64,000 bases of DNA from Bacteroides luhongzhouii. Lineage in GTDB: Bacteria > Bacteroidota > Bacteroidia > Bacteroidales > Bacteroidaceae. The number at the start of each line of letters is the position of its first letter. The first letter of the stretch is position 1. The notes under the pieces were generated by a model. That model made no database searches. It was not told where the DNA came from and saw nothing but the letters and a program-made list of their open reading frames with translations. Of the stretch, positions 54,461 through 64,000 are shown one piece after another. The DNA lies in NCBI RefSeq assembly GCF_009193295.2, contig NZ_CP059973.1, positions 4,464,001-4,528,000 on the forward strand, read 5' to 3'. The position numbers and the translations under genes are program-made.

Positions 54461-55639
54461 TTAATCAGTATAACTTCGCAAAGCCAAGTTCTTCACCCAC
54501 AATACAAAGATACCGGTCAGAATCAGATTCAACACCAGAGTAAGCACAGAAATCACCAATGCCGGTCCACCCAAGTTATAACCCAATGCTATGAAAATAA
54601 TTCCGGCTCCTACCTCACCACGGGTAAACATACCGATAGAAAGAGCCAGTCGCTCACTTAATTTCCGGTCACGGTAAAAGAACATCGGACAAAGCTTTCC
54701 TATATTCGACAATAAAGAGACAATCACCACATGAAACAGAATCATTCCCCACGACATCATCTCCTGCGAACCGGTGACGGAATAAGCACCTGCGTGAGTC
54801 TCCGCAAAGTTCACTCCAATAAAATGCGGCATACTCATCCCTACCAGGAACATAAAGAAAAATGAAATTCCGGTAGAAACCTTTCGTTCCACGGGCGTGT
54901 CATGTTCCTTATGTTTCATAATCATACCCAACACAAATGCAGGCAACAGGACTTCAATATGAATGCTTCCCTCCTCCCCATACAATTCCTTACTACCGAG
55001 ATAAAGAATTTGAGTAGCCAAAAATACGATTATCGAATAGAAAAGGATAGCCTTCCAGTCCTGACGCCAATCGTATTTATTCAGCCTTTGCCAGCCGATT
55101 GATAATAACAGGAACACAATCACTACCACAATAATCAACTGCCAGCGCAGCCCGATCATCATAATCTGAAGAGGAATCATCAAAAGAATCGTATCCAAAT
55201 CATCGAAAATAGCCAATACCTGTATCTTCTTATAAATCCAACTGGACTTTAGCCCGATAGCCGCCAACATCGTAAACAAAATACCGGCTGATGTCGGTGC
55301 GGCAAAACGGCTTAACAGCAAATTCTCCTTCCATGCTTCCCAACTATTCCAAAAATCGGGCGGAAGCAATATAAACACATAATAAATGGCAATCATAAAC
55401 CACGGCAAAGCAGCCGTAGCCATTGCAATAAAATAATCCTGGGCGTAACTTTTCCACCGTGTCTTATCAAGAACAAATTCACGGCCTACATTAATCATTA
55501 TAAAACTAAGGCATACATAGAGTAGTACATTCGAAATGGATTTAACGGCTCCATAGCCATCGCCTGCCATCATCGGCAGGAATTGCGAAATGACGAGCCC
55601 CAACATCAGGAAGCCCGAAAAAGACAGAACTTTTCTCAT
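54461..55639 (-). CDS. Sodium:proton antiporter (CPA-type)
   Basis: A 392-residue polytopic inner-membrane protein with about eleven helices. The Bacteroides cation:proton antiporter family is suggested by the paired helices around FAAPTSAGILFTMLA and VLAIFDDLDTILLM (with an acidic DDLD in the membrane, typical ion-binding residues) and FTRGEVGAGIIFIALGYNL near the C-terminus. Likely role is Na+ extrusion or pH homeostasis. Located between rmuC and lepA, transcribed opposite to rmuC. Confidence 0.88.
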   Translation of the reverse strand: MRKVLSFSGFLMLGLVISQFLPMMAGDGYGAVKSISNVLLYVCLSFIMINVGREFVLDKTRWKSYAQDYFIAMATAALPWFMIAIYYVFILLPPDFWNSWEAWKENLLLSRFAAPTSAGILFTMLAAIGLKSSWIYKKIQVLAIFDDLDTILLMIPLQIMMIGLRWQLIIVVVIVFLLLSIGWQRLNKYDWRQDWKAILFYSIIVFLATQILYLGSKELYGEEGSIHIEVLLPAFVLGMIMKHKEHDTPVERKVSTGISFFFMFLVGMSMPHFIGVNFAETHAGAYSVTGSQEMMSWGMILFHVVIVSLLSNIGKLCPMFFYRDRKLSERLALSIGMFTRGEVGAGIIFIALGYNLGGPALVISVLTLVLNLILTGIFVLWVKNLALRSYTD

Positions 55640-55778
55640 ATTTATAGTTGTTTGTTTCTAAAAAGTGATTGCCAAGGAAAGCTCTGCAGACAGAAGGCAA
55701 TCACCTGGTGTATTAAAAACTAACCGCAAGTCAATTTGTTCAGAACATATCTCTGAAAAATTGCTTGCGGCAATATTT

Positions 55779-57560
55779 CTAATCCAGCTTCAATACGGCG
55801 AGGAAGGCTTTCTGCGGCACTTCCACGTTACCGATTTGTTTCATTCGTTTTTTACCTCTTTTCTGTTTTTCAAGCAGTTTACGTTTACGGCTCACGTCGC
55901 CACCATAACACTTCGCGGTCACATCCTTACGAACCGCCTTAATGGTTTCACGAGAAATAATCTTCGCTCCGATAGCTGCCTGAATGGCAATATCAAACTG
56001 TTGACGCGGAATAAGTTCCTTCAACTTCTCACACATCCGGCGTCCCATATCGTAAGCATTGTCAATATGTGTCAAAGTGGAAAGCGCATCCACAGGCTCA
56101 CCGTTCAAGAGTATATCCAACTTCACCAATTTAGAAGTACGGAAACCATTCGGATGATAATCAAACGAGGCATACCCTTTGGAAATACTCTTCAACTTAT
56201 CATAAAAGTCAATCACAATTTCTCCCAAAGGCATATTATAGTAGATTTCCACCCGGTTACCGGAGATATATTCCTGTTTGATCAATTCACCACGTTTACC
56301 CAGACAAAGCGTCATAATAGGACCAATATAATCGGTAGTAGTAATAATAGACGCTTTGATATACGGCTCTTCGATATGATCAATCATGGTCGGGTCGGGC
56401 ATACCACCAGGGTTGTGCACTTCCTTCATATTACCTTGTTTATCATATATATGGTAAGAAACGTTCGGCACCGTAGTAATCACATTCATATCAAACTCAC
56501 GGTCCAGGCGTTCCTGCACAATCTCCATGTGGAGCAATCCGAGGAAACCACAACGGAAACCAAACCCCAGAGCCAACGAAGATTCCGGCTGGAAAGTCAA
56601 AGACGCGTCATTCAACTGCAACTTCTCCAAAGACGCACGAAGATCTTCAAAATCCTCCGCCTCAATCGGATAAACTCCGGCAAACACCATCGGCTTCACT
56701 TCCTCAAAACCGGCAATAGCCTTTTCACACGGACGGGCAATATGCGTAATGGTATCTCCCACTTTCACCTCCTTAGAAGTTTTGATACCGGAAATAATAT
56801 ATCCTACATCGCCCGTACGAAGTTCGTTACGAGGCACCATATCCATTTTCAACACCCCTACTTCATCAGCATCATACTCTTTTCCCGTATTGAAGAACTT
56901 CACCTTGTCTCCCTTGCGAATCATACCGTTTTCAATCTTGAAATAAGCAATAATTCCGCGGAAAGAATTGAATACAGAGTCGAAAATCAAAGCCTGCAAC
57001 GGCGCCTCTTCATCTCCTTCGGGATGAGGAATCCGCTCAATCACAGCCGCCAGTATCTCTTCCACTCCCATCCCCGTTTTGCCGGACGCACGGATTACTT
57101 CCTCCCGTTTACAGCCCAACAATTCAACAATCTCGTCTTCCACTTCTTCGGGATTGGCGCTTGCCATGTCACATTTATTAATCACCGGAATAATCTCAAG
57201 GTCATGCTCAATGGCCATATACAGATTCGAAATCGTCTGCGCCTGCACTCCCTGTGAAGCATCGACAATCAGCAACGCACCTTCACATGCAGCAATAGAA
57301 CGCGATACCTCATACGAAAAGTCCACATGTCCCGGGGTGTCAATCAAGTTAAGGATATACTTCTCACCCTGATAAGTATATTCCATCTGGATAGCATGGC
57401 TCTTGATAGTGATCCCTCTTTCCTTCTCCAGATCCATATTATCAAGCATCTGCCCGGAAGTCACCTGAATGGTATGTGTAAACTCCAACAAACGGTCAGC
57501 CAAAGTCGACTTACCGTGATCAATATGAGCAATAATGCAAAAGTTGCGTATATTCTTCAT
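55779..57560 (-). CDS. lepA: Elongation factor 4 (LepA, back-translocating GTPase)
   Basis: Ribosome-associated translational GTPase. Full length at 593 residues: G1 [19 protein letters not shown]2 [11 protein letters not shown]3 [13 protein letters not shown]4 NKCDMA, plus domain IV/EF-G-like repeats and the LepA C-terminal domain ending [13 protein letters not shown]. No signal peptidase gene adjoins it here, unlike in Proteobacteria. A 530-codon antisense frame exists but is a shadow. Confidence 0.97.
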   Translation of the reverse strand: MKNIRNFCIIAHIDHGKSTLADRLLEFTHTIQVTSGQMLDNMDLEKERGITIKSHAIQMEYTYQGEKYILNLIDTPGHVDFSYEVSRSIAACEGALLIVDASQGVQAQTISNLYMAIEHDLEIIPVINKCDMASANPEEVEDEIVELLGCKREEVIRASGKTGMGVEEILAAVIERIPHPEGDEEAPLQALIFDSVFNSFRGIIAYFKIENGMIRKGDKVKFFNTGKEYDADEVGVLKMDMVPRNELRTGDVGYIISGIKTSKEVKVGDTITHIARPCEKAIAGFEEVKPMVFAGVYPIEAEDFEDLRASLEKLQLNDASLTFQPESSLALGFGFRCGFLGLLHMEIVQERLDREFDMNVITTVPNVSYHIYDKQGNMKEVHNPGGMPDPTMIDHIEEPYIKASIITTTDYIGPIMTLCLGKRGELIKQEYISGNRVEIYYNMPLGEIVIDFYDKLKSISKGYASFDYHPNGFRTSKLVKLDILLNGEPVDALSTLTHIDNAYDMGRRMCEKLKELIPRQQFDIAIQAAIGAKIISRETIKAVRKDVTAKCYGGDVSRKRKLLEKQKRGKKRMKQIGNVEVPQKAFLAVLKLD

Positions 57561-57616
57561 TCTGAATTCTTATTATTTTATCTTTTTGGTGTGCAAAGAT
57601 ACGTAAATGGCGGAAT

Positions 57617-57666
57617 AAAAAAAAATGCGTTGATAACATTATGATCATGTACCAACGCATTTTTTT
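57617..57666 (-). terminator. Terminator of the small winged-helix gene
   Basis: AAAAATGCGTTG (57621-57632) and CAACGCATTTTTT (57653-57665) form a 12-bp stem with A/T tracts; it lies 23 bp after the stop of the 57689 gene and just upstream of the lepA start. Confidence 0.88.
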
Positions 57667-57688
57667 ATTGCTTAAGTGAGTTACTCGC

Positions 57689-57889
57689 TTAGATCAATTT
57701 GATGAAGAGTTCACCTTCAACTTCTTCCACAGAGACTTTGTCTTCTCTCAATAACCAGCCAAGGCCGAGAAACAGATCTTTGTCAACCAATTTAGTTGCT
57801 TTTTTAAGCTGCTTGGCAGTCATTCCTTCTGTTTCGTTCAGTGCATTCCAGATAGTACCTGCAATTACACCAGCTTTTTCTTTCAACAT
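57689..57889 (-). CDS. Small winged-helix protein (DUF2582/PF10771 type)
   Basis: A 66-residue protein resembling the DUF2582 winged-helix family: GTIWNALNETEGMTAKQLKK then ATKLVDKDLFLGLGWLLRED. Presumably DNA-binding; partner or target unknown. Common in Bacteroidales. Flanked by a terminator on its 3' side. Confidence 0.88.
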   Translation of the reverse strand: MLKEKAGVIAGTIWNALNETEGMTAKQLKKATKLVDKDLFLGLGWLLREDKVSVEEVEGELFIKLI

Positions 57890-58043
57890 TTGCTTTGCAA
57901 TTTTAGTTAGACATGCATAAAATCTTTCCAGCCAAAAGACTTTCAGATTTTATTTCGGAGGCAAAGATAGTTATTTTTATGTTATATAACATTTTATTGA
58001 GCACTTTTTTACCGTTTTTGTAATAAAAAAGCATTTTAGGACC

Positions 58044-58502
58044 TTATTTGGGATGCTTTTCGAGATATTCAGACCAAATTCTTGCCGCTTCTTCGACCAT
58101 TTTTGCACAGGGACGCTTGCTATAATATTGAGTAGTACGCTCTTCCGGAATAGTGGAAACCGGCTCTTTTTTCTTTAATCCCAACAATTCGCCACAAATC
58201 AACGAGCCGTTACGCTTCTTAAATTCAGCCGCCAATTCTTGCACTACCGCATAATTGGCAGCTTTTCCTTCCCGGTCAGTTGCTTCCGTAGCACCGGTTT
58301 CCAAGCCTGCCACCAGAAACATGCCGCAGGCAGCCCCACACGTTTCACGCATCCGTCCGATGCCCCCGCCAAAAGAAGCACTCATACGCAATGCCTGTTC
58401 CTGTGTAAATCCATACATGTCCGCAAAAGCCGCTACTACCGACTGCGAGCAGTTATATCCACTCTTAAAAAGCTCCACCGCTTTCTGTATTCTATCTTCC
58501 AT
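58044..58502 (-). CDS. C_GCAxxG_C_C family redox-type protein
   Basis: A 152-residue protein with the C-GCAxxG-C-C family pattern: YNCSQSVVAAF, then GRMRETCGAACGMFL and distal cysteines (SLICGELLG; RPCAKMVEEAA). Members are widespread in anaerobes and thought to bind metal or an iron-sulfur centre; function unproven. Precedes the exonuclease III gene by 80 bp in the reverse direction, possibly not co-transcribed. Confidence 0.9.
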   Translation of the reverse strand: MEDRIQKAVELFKSGYNCSQSVVAAFADMYGFTQEQALRMSASFGGGIGRMRETCGAACGMFLVAGLETGATEATDREGKAANYAVVQELAAEFKKRNGSLICGELLGLKKKEPVSTIPEERTTQYYSKRPCAKMVEEAARIWSEYLEKHPK

Positions 58503-58582
58503 AAACTATTTTGCATTTTTAAGGTGTCTGCCTCTGCGAGTTTCGCGACGGAAGAGACACCCGTAAATTGAGTATTACCATT

Positions 58583-59344
58583 CTATAATATTTCCAAAGC
58601 CATTGGACAATGGTCGGAATGTACGGCCTCATTCAAGATATACGCCCGTTTCAACAGCGGGCGTACCGGCTCACTGACCATACAATAATCGATTCTCCAG
58701 CCTTTATTCTTGGCACGCGAATTAAAGCGATAGCTCCACCAGGTATATTCCTGTCTCTCCGGACAAAGCGTACGGAAAGAGTCCACATATCCCGCAGACA
58801 GGAAACGCGTCATCCATTCCCGTTCTTCAGGAAGGAAACCGCTGTTGGTCGCGTTCCGGACAGGGTCATGAATATCAATCGGCTCATGGCAGATATTATA
58901 ATCACCACAAAGAATCAAGTTGGGACGAGACTTCTGCAACTCCATCACATATTTCTGGAAATCTTCCAACCACACCATTTTAAAGGCCTGGCGTTCATCC
59001 CCGCTTGTTCCCGAAGGATGGTAAACGCTGACCACCGACAAGTCACCGAAGTCCGCACGGATGAAACGTCCTTCATTGTCATATACTTCCATTCCCATAC
59101 CGTATTCCACATGGTCCGGTTCCCGCTTGGTAAGTATGGCCACCCCACTGTATCCTTTTTTCTGTGCGGAATACAAATAAGACTTGTAGCCCAACGCTTC
59201 AAACACTTCTCCCGGATATTGGTCCGGTTGCAGTTTCGTCTCTTGCAGACAAAGAATATCAGGATTCTCCTGCGCCAGCCATTCCGGTAATCCTTTAGAT
59301 ACGGCAGCGCGTAGTCCGTTCACGTTATAAGTAATAATCTTCAT
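58583..59344 (-). CDS. xth: Exodeoxyribonuclease III (AP endonuclease family)
   Basis: Repairs abasic sites and 3' blocked ends. The 253-residue protein starts at the second of two adjacent ATGs (MKIITYNVNGLRAAVSKG). Family boxes are present: LCLQETKLQPDQYP with the metal-binding Glu, LILCGDYNICHEPID, GWRIDYCMVSE and the C-terminal SDHCPMALEIL with the catalytic Asp-His pair. Confidence 0.95.
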   Translation of the reverse strand: MKIITYNVNGLRAAVSKGLPEWLAQENPDILCLQETKLQPDQYPGEVFEALGYKSYLYSAQKKGYSGVAILTKREPDHVEYGMGMEVYDNEGRFIRADFGDLSVVSVYHPSGTSGDERQAFKMVWLEDFQKYVMELQKSRPNLILCGDYNICHEPIDIHDPVRNATNSGFLPEEREWMTRFLSAGYVDSFRTLCPERQEYTWWSYRFNSRAKNKGWRIDYCMVSEPVRPLLKRAYILNEAVHSDHCPMALEIL

Positions 59345-59373
59345 CATTCTATATTTATAAATTCGTGTTCATT

Positions 59374-60627
59374 TTATGAAAACAAAAGCATAATGTTCAG
59401 TACCGAAACAATAATAGCAATCGAATATAATACAAACGTACTCCAACGGCTATTGACATAATCCCCCATCACCTTTCGGGAAGACGTCAGTCCCACCTGT
59501 AAAAACACGGTGAAAGGCAATTGAATACTTAGTACCATCTGCGAAATAATCAATCCTTTAAAAGGATCTCCAATAAAGAAAATCAGCAATAAGGCAATTC
59601 CCAAAGACAAGAGGACTCCCACCTGCGAGTGACTGTCCCTGATATGATAAGACTCGCCGAAAATACCTGCAAAGATAGAGCCTGCCGCCATTCCGCTCGT
59701 TATGGTTGAGGAGATACCCGCCATCAGCAGTGCCAATGCAAATACAATTGCCGCATTACTTCCCAATAAAGGTTCGAGCAAGGACTTAGCCTGTTGCAAC
59801 TCTTCTACCTGAATACCACTTTTAAAGAAAGTGGCGGCCGCCAGCAGAATCATGGCACTGTTAATCGCCCAACCGACAATCATTGAGAAAAGAGTGTCAA
59901 ACAACTCATATTTCAATACCTTCTTAATAGAAGCATCATCTTTCTTATTGTACTCGTGACTCTGTATCACCTCCGAATGAAGGAACAGATTATGAGGCAT
60001 CACTACCGCTCCCAGCACGCTCATGATAATCAGCATACTTCCTTTCGGGAAAGAGGGAGTCACCCACCCCGCCGCAGCAGCCGGCCAATCTATTTCCACC
60101 AAAAACAATTCATAAATAAACGAAAGCCCGATTACGGAAACGAACGCAATGATGGAACGTTCTATTTTTTTATATGAATTAGTGAAAAGCATAATGGAGA
60201 CAAAAAGCGTAGTCAACACAGCTCCCCATATAATAGGAATATCCAATAACATTTCCAACGCGATGGCACCTCCCAGAATTTCCGCCAGGGAAGTAGAGAT
60301 CGACGCCAGTACTGCCGTGCCAAGAATAGGGCGTGACACCCATTTAGGAGTGTACTTAGTGGCCGCCTCCGAAAGGCAAAGCCCGGTAACAATACCCAAG
60401 TGGGCAACGTTGTGCTGAAGAATAATCAGCATGATGGTAGACAAAGTAACCACCCAAAGCAAGGAATAGCCGAATTCGGAACCGGCTGCGAAATTAGAAG
60501 CCCAGTTTCCCGGATCAATAAATCCTACAGTAACCAACAGCCCCGGACCAATATATTTAAAAACATCCAGTCCACCCAGATAGCGTTTATGATCTTTCCG
60601 TCTTAAGTCTTGAAAAATATTCTTCAT
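59374..60627 (-). CDS. mntH: Nramp-family divalent metal transporter
   Basis: Proton-coupled Mn2+/Fe2+ importer of 417 residues with about eleven helices. The TM1 metal-binding motif DPGNWASNFAAG and TM6 motif VVMPHNLFLHS are present. It lies 26 bp upstream (in transcription order) of xth. Preceded by a -7 box at 60655-60662. Substrate may be iron or manganese; the gene name is by analogy. Confidence 0.92.
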   Translation of the reverse strand: MKNIFQDLRRKDHKRYLGGLDVFKYIGPGLLVTVGFIDPGNWASNFAAGSEFGYSLLWVVTLSTIMLIILQHNVAHLGIVTGLCLSEAATKYTPKWVSRPILGTAVLASISTSLAEILGGAIALEMLLDIPIIWGAVLTTLFVSIMLFTNSYKKIERSIIAFVSVIGLSFIYELFLVEIDWPAAAAGWVTPSFPKGSMLIIMSVLGAVVMPHNLFLHSEVIQSHEYNKKDDASIKKVLKYELFDTLFSMIVGWAINSAMILLAAATFFKSGIQVEELQQAKSLLEPLLGSNAAIVFALALLMAGISSTITSGMAAGSIFAGIFGESYHIRDSHSQVGVLLSLGIALLLIFFIGDPFKGLIISQMVLSIQLPFTVFLQVGLTSSRKVMGDYVNSRWSTFVLYSIAIIVSVLNIMLLFS

Positions 60628-60654
60628 TTTTGCATAATAGTTTTTTTAACTTCA

Positions 60655-60662
60655 CAAATATA
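60655..60662 (-). promoter_or_regulatory. -7 box (TATATTTG) of the Nramp gene
   Basis: Minus-strand TATATTTG fits TAnnTTTG, 27 bp before the start codon; an ATTG 22 bp further upstream is a fair -33 element. Confidence 0.6.
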
Positions 60663-60811
60663 CTTATAAATAACGAGTGAAGATCAATTTTAGTTCAAAA
60701 TACCGACAAGTAAGTAAACGATAAAAACGGATAAAATTCCGATAAAAAGGAAGCGGATAGCATATAACTATTTTGCAGGGGATTTTAAGGAAAAGGAAAT
60801 AAAGATTTAAC

Positions 60812-60850
60812 AAAAAAAACAGCCCCCGACAAACCAATTGCCAGAGGCTG
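60812..60850 (-). terminator. Terminator of the pheT-yebC-TSCPD operon
   Basis: Minus strand: CAGCCTCTGGCAA, short loop, TTTGTCGGGGGCTG, then a T-run; the stem contains G-T pairs and one bulge. It lies 37 bp after the stop of the TSCPD gene. Confidence 0.75.
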
Positions 60851-60886
60851 AAAATTAAAAATAAAAAAAAACAAAAAAATCGTCAA

Positions 60887-61132
60887 TTAATATCCCATTT
60901 CATGCAATGCACGACACAATTGATCGGGACATGAAGTCGGTCTGCCACCACAACGCACTCCTTCGAGTTTTGTGATAACATCCGCCACCTTCATCCCTCT
61001 CACAAGGCGGGAAAGACCTTGAAGATTACCATTACATCCTCCCCAGAAAGCAACTTCTTTCACCACTCCATCTTCCACATTCAGTTCGATATTCGTGCTG
61101 CAAGTCCCCTGGGTCTTATAAACATATTCCAT
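60887..61132 (-). CDS. TSCPD domain-containing protein (TIGR03905 type)
   Basis: An 81-residue protein with the TSCPD motif (GGRPTSCPDQLCRAL) and another cysteine pair (GTCSTNIEL; WGGCNG), resembling the ribonucleotide-reductase-associated TSCPD fold but standing alone. Function unknown. Nine bp after yebC, so in the same operon. Confidence 0.9.
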   Translation of the reverse strand: MEYVYKTQGTCSTNIELNVEDGVVKEVAFWGGCNGNLQGLSRLVRGMKVADVITKLEGVRCGGRPTSCPDQLCRALHEMGY

Positions 61133-61141
61133 AACCTTGCT

Positions 61142-61879
61142 TTACTCTTCTCCCCCTTCCGGTTGCATGTTGGTATAGACAGTCTGCACGTCATCAAATT
61201 CTTCCAGACGCTCGATCATCTTATCCAATGTTTCGCGTTGTTCCGGAGTAACCTCTTTCAGGTCGTTCGGAATATAAGTGAAGTCTCCGCCGACATCTTC
61301 AAAGCCACATTCTTCCAAATGTTTCTGAATAGCGGCATAGCTCTTGGGATTACCATAGATAGTGATTGTTCCCTCTTCATCATCTTCTTCATATTCATCT
61401 TCCACATCATAGTCGATCAGATCCAGAATCAGTTCTTCCATATCCAATCCGTCTTTCTTCTTGAAAGTGAATACACATTTGTGGTCGAAAAGAAATGCAA
61501 GAGAACCCATTGTACCCAAATTACCACCGAACTTATTGAATACCGAACGGACATCAGCCACCGTACGAGTCGTGTTGTCTGTCAATGTGTCTACAAACAC
61601 AGCAATACCGTGAGGACCATATCCTTCATAAGTCATACTCTTGTAGTCACTCTGGTCTTTACCCATCGCGTTTTTGATAGCACGCTCAATGTTATCCTTC
61701 GGCATGTTTTCACGCTTACAAGTAGCGATCACCGAACGCAGTGTCGGGTTGTTTTCAGGTTCCGGACCGCCTGCCTTTACAGCGATAGCGATTTGTTTAC
61801 CCAGTCTTGTAAAAGTTTTAGCCATGTGGCCCCATCTTTTCAGTTTAGCGGCCTTTCTATATTCAAATGCTCTTCCCAT
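61142..61879 (-). CDS. yebC: YebC/PmpR-type protein (probable transcriptional/translation factor)
   Basis: A 245-residue protein of the TACO1/YebC family, recently tied to translation of proline stretches and earlier called a transcriptional regulator. Signatures: MGRAFEYRKAAKLKRWGHMA, TFTRLGKQIAIAVKAGGPEPENN, and the middle GYGPHGIAVFVDTLTDN. It follows pheT by 33 bp. Confidence 0.95.
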   Translation of the reverse strand: MGRAFEYRKAAKLKRWGHMAKTFTRLGKQIAIAVKAGGPEPENNPTLRSVIATCKRENMPKDNIERAIKNAMGKDQSDYKSMTYEGYGPHGIAVFVDTLTDNTTRTVADVRSVFNKFGGNLGTMGSLAFLFDHKCVFTFKKKDGLDMEELILDLIDYDVEDEYEEDDEEGTITIYGNPKSYAAIQKHLEECGFEDVGGDFTYIPNDLKEVTPEQRETLDKMIERLEEFDDVQTVYTNMQPEGGEE

Positions 61880-61912
61880 TGGTTTATATTTTTAATAATG
61901 ACAATTTTAAGT

Positions 61913-64000
61913 TTATCTAAGTTTGGCACCCAGTTTATCTTCCAGGTTCTTCACCAGTTTCGACATGATCTTATCAATCATCTTATCATTCAAAGTCTGG
62001 TTTTCATCCTGAAGCAGGAAGCTCACTGCATACGACTTCTTACCCGCTTCGAGATTCTTACCTTCATATACATCGAAGAGTTCCACTTCTTTCAACAGTT
62101 TCTTCTCTGTTTCGTATGCAATCTTTTCGATTTCGGCAAATTGTATATTCTTGTCAAGCAACAATGCCAGGTCGCGTTTCACAGCAGGGAATTTAGAGAT
62201 TTCCTTGTAGCTGATCTTCACAGAACGGATGGCTTTCATCAATTCCTTCCAGTTCAGATCGGCATAATACACTTCATTGTCGATATCAAACGCTTTCAAC
62301 AGCTTCTTAGTCACAACACCGAAAGAAGCAAGACGTTTTCCGCCCTTCGTGTTGACAGAGAGTGCGGCAGCAAAAATATCGTCTGTCAGATTACCGACAA
62401 CCAGATTGTGCAAATCCAGTCCCAGACGTTTCAATATATTTTCTACGTACGCTTTCAATTCATACACCGAACTATTTTCATCCGCATGCGCCCATGAATT
62501 GGAAACCTTCTTACCGGTTACCCACAAGCCCAGGTGATAATCTTCCGAGTAAGGAGCCAGTACCTTCTCTTCGTTCTTCTTGTCAGCATTGAAATAATAA
62601 CAGTTACCGAATTCGAAGAACTTCAAATCAGCGTTCTTACGATTGGCGTTATGAGCAATACTTTCCAGTCCGCCGAACAGCAAAGTCTGACGCATAGCGT
62701 TCAGATCAGCACTCAACGGATTGAGCAACATCACCAGGTGACTGGACGGATAAGCCTCCAGACCATCATAATAAGCCGCACGGGTCAGTGAGTTGTTCAG
62801 AATTTCATTGAATCCACAGCCCACCAGTTGTTCTGCAATCAGGTTCTGCAATTTATTCGACTTATCGTGCTCACCCTTTGTAGTCAGGCTGGAGTTCAGC
62901 GTAGTCGGAATTTCGACATTATTATATCCGTAGATACGAAGAATATCTTCAATCACGTCGCAATCACGCTGCACATCTACACGATAAGGAGGCACAGCCA
63001 ATGTCAGTCCTTCTGCCGTTTCATTGGTAATCTTCATTTCCAGGCTGGTCACAATGCTCTTGATTGTCTCTACCGGAATCACTTTACCTACCAAAGAATG
63101 TACTTTTTCGTAAGCAAGATCGACGATAAAATCCTGTGCTGGAGTCGTAAATACATCTTTTATTTCAGAAGAAATCGTACCGCCAGCCAGTTCTTTCACC
63201 ATCAAAGCAGCCAATTTCAGGCAATAAATCACACTATTCGGATCGATACCACGTTCGAAACGGAAAGAAGCATCCGTATTCAACCCATGACGACGGGCTG
63301 TCTTACGCACCCATGTAGGATGGAAATAAGCACTTTCAATGAATACGTCTGTCGTAGCTTCCGTAGAACCGGAGTCCAGTCCGCCGAATACGCCGGCAAT
63401 GCACATGGCCTCTTCCTTGTTGCAAATCATCAAGTCGCGTTCATTCAGTTTACGCTCTACTTCATCCAGCGTAACGAACGGAGTACCTTCAGGCATTGTC
63501 TTTACAATCACTTCGTTGCCTTTAATCTTTCCGGCATCGAAGCAGTGCAACGGCTGACCGAAAGCATGAACGATATAATTCGTAATATCCACTACATTAT
63601 TAATAGGGCGCACACCGATCAGACGCAATTTGTTTTGCAGCCATTCCGGACTCTCCTTCACCGTTACGCCTTTCACGGTAACACCGGCATAATGCGGACA
63701 AGCTTCGCTGTTTTCAACCTTCACTTCGATATTCAAGTCATGGTTTTCCACCTTAAAGCCATCCACCGACGGACGTTGTAAAGTTGCCTGACGACCGTTC
63801 TGAATCAGATAAGCGTACAGGTCGCGAGCTACCCCATAGTGAGAGCAGGCATCCGCACGGTTAGGCGTGATATCCACTTCCAATACATAGTCACTCTTGA
63901 TATTATAATAATCCTTGGCAAGCGTACCCGGAACAGCATTTTCCGGCAATACGATGATACCTGCATGATCCGTACCGATCCCAATTTCGTCTTCAGCACA
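61913..64000 (-). CDS. pheT: Phenylalanyl-tRNA synthetase beta subunit (5' end outside window)
   Basis: Charges tRNA-Phe together with PheS. About 695 of the usual 820 residues are visible; the frame stays open to the window edge (CAEDEIGIGTDHAGIIVLPE), and no start codon is inferred here. B3/B4 editing domain (KLRLIGVRPINNVVDITNYI; YFHPTWVRKTARRHGLNTD), B5, catalytic-like core (SSEI to ERGIDPNSV) and the C-terminal FDX-ACB anticodon-binding domain (FPAVKRDLALLLDKNI) are in order. Confidence 0.97.
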   Translation of the reverse strand, partial: CAEDEIGIGTDHAGIIVLPENAVPGTLAKDYYNIKSDYVLEVDITPNRADACSHYGVARDLYAYLIQNGRQATLQRPSVDGFKVENHDLNIEVKVENSEACPHYAGVTVKGVTVKESPEWLQNKLRLIGVRPINNVVDITNYIVHAFGQPLHCFDAGKIKGNEVIVKTMPEGTPFVTLDEVERKLNERDLMICNKEEAMCIAGVFGGLDSGSTEATTDVFIESAYFHPTWVRKTARRHGLNTDASFRFERGIDPNSVIYCLKLAALMVKELAGGTISSEIKDVFTTPAQDFIVDLAYEKVHSLVGKVIPVETIKSIVTSLEMKITNETAEGLTLAVPPYRVDVQRDCDVIEDILRIYGYNNVEIPTTLNSSLTTKGEHDKSNKLQNLIAEQLVGCGFNEILNNSLTRAAYYDGLEAYPSSHLVMLLNPLSADLNAMRQTLLFGGLESIAHNANRKNADLKFFEFGNCYYFNADKKNEEKVLAPYSEDYHLGLWVTGKKVSNSWAHADENSSVYELKAYVENILKRLGLDLHNLVVGNLTDDIFAAALSVNTKGGKRLASFGVVTKKLLKAFDIDNEVYYADLNWKELMKAIRSVKISYKEISKFPAVKRDLALLLDKNIQFAEIEKIAYETEKKLLKEVELFDVYEGKNLEAGKKSYAVSFLLQDENQTLNDKMIDKIMSKLVKNLEDKLGAKLR

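Noticed and set aside
55665..57257. A 530-codon open frame antisense to lepA
   Set aside because: lepA is fully conserved on the other strand; the antisense product is rich in His, Arg, Asn and Phe with no domain, as expected of a shadow.
61019..62497. A 492-codon frame antisense to yebC and pheT
   Set aside because: Same reasoning: both minus-strand genes carry complete family motifs and the antisense peptide has no recognisable composition.

Overview
The window is a chromosomal segment of a Bacteroides species (human-gut Bacteroidales). The evidence is the NVEALA peptides, TolB-like 6-bladed propeller lipoproteins, DUF4221 and DUF1573 proteins, the Bacteroides-type thiamine operon, weak Shine-Dalgarno sequences, and promoters of the TTTG / TAnnTTTG type (-33/-7) in front of many genes. 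Both ends cut genes: an RND pump at the left and pheT at the right. I see no tRNA, rRNA, CRISPR array or complete insertion sequence.

Region 1 (1-23000, minus strand) is the unusual part. A membrane-tethered winged-helix regulator (21914-22963) ends at its own terminator. Immediately downstream is a near-perfect promoter decorated with three helically phased direct repeats. It drives a series of genes: three small NVEALA prepeptides, five surface or periplasmic propeller lipoproteins (four TolB-like, one DUF4221), a thioredoxin-DUF1573 lipoprotein, a transglutaminase with a discoidin-like end, a shortened GtaA-like protein, a dedicated signal peptidase I, a Wzy_C-TPR membrane protein, and a tripartite RND export system with two permeases. 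From 14926 leftwards the genes touch or overlap and read as one long operon. My inference is a regulated system that makes, matures and exports or displays cysteine-containing peptides; none of this is proven by sequence alone.

Region 2 (23000-27950) is AT-rich accessory DNA: short palindromic repeats, an Rpn-type PD-(D/E)XK nuclease with a 12-bp tandem repeat, a frameshifted repeat-protein pseudogene, an orphan P-loop ATPase, a MITE-like inverted repeat and an interleaved A-B-A'-B' repeat cluster.

Region 3 (27956-35700) holds a glycine-zipper lipoprotein, a UvrD/PcrA helicase, a large secreted protein with YD-like repeats, Fe/Mn superoxide dismutase and an orphan sensor kinase.

Region 4 (35740-41960) is the thiamine operon thiS-thiE-thiG-thiC-thiH-thiF-thiE2 under a TPP riboswitch.

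Region 5 (42000-64000) is mostly housekeeping: two outer-membrane barrels, a YdeI-like protein, ppdK, rlmD, an RluA-type pseudouridine synthase, a B12-binding radical SAM protein, map, rmuC, a Na+/H+ antiporter, lepA, small conserved proteins, exonuclease III, an Nramp transporter, and the pheT-yebC-TSCPD operon.
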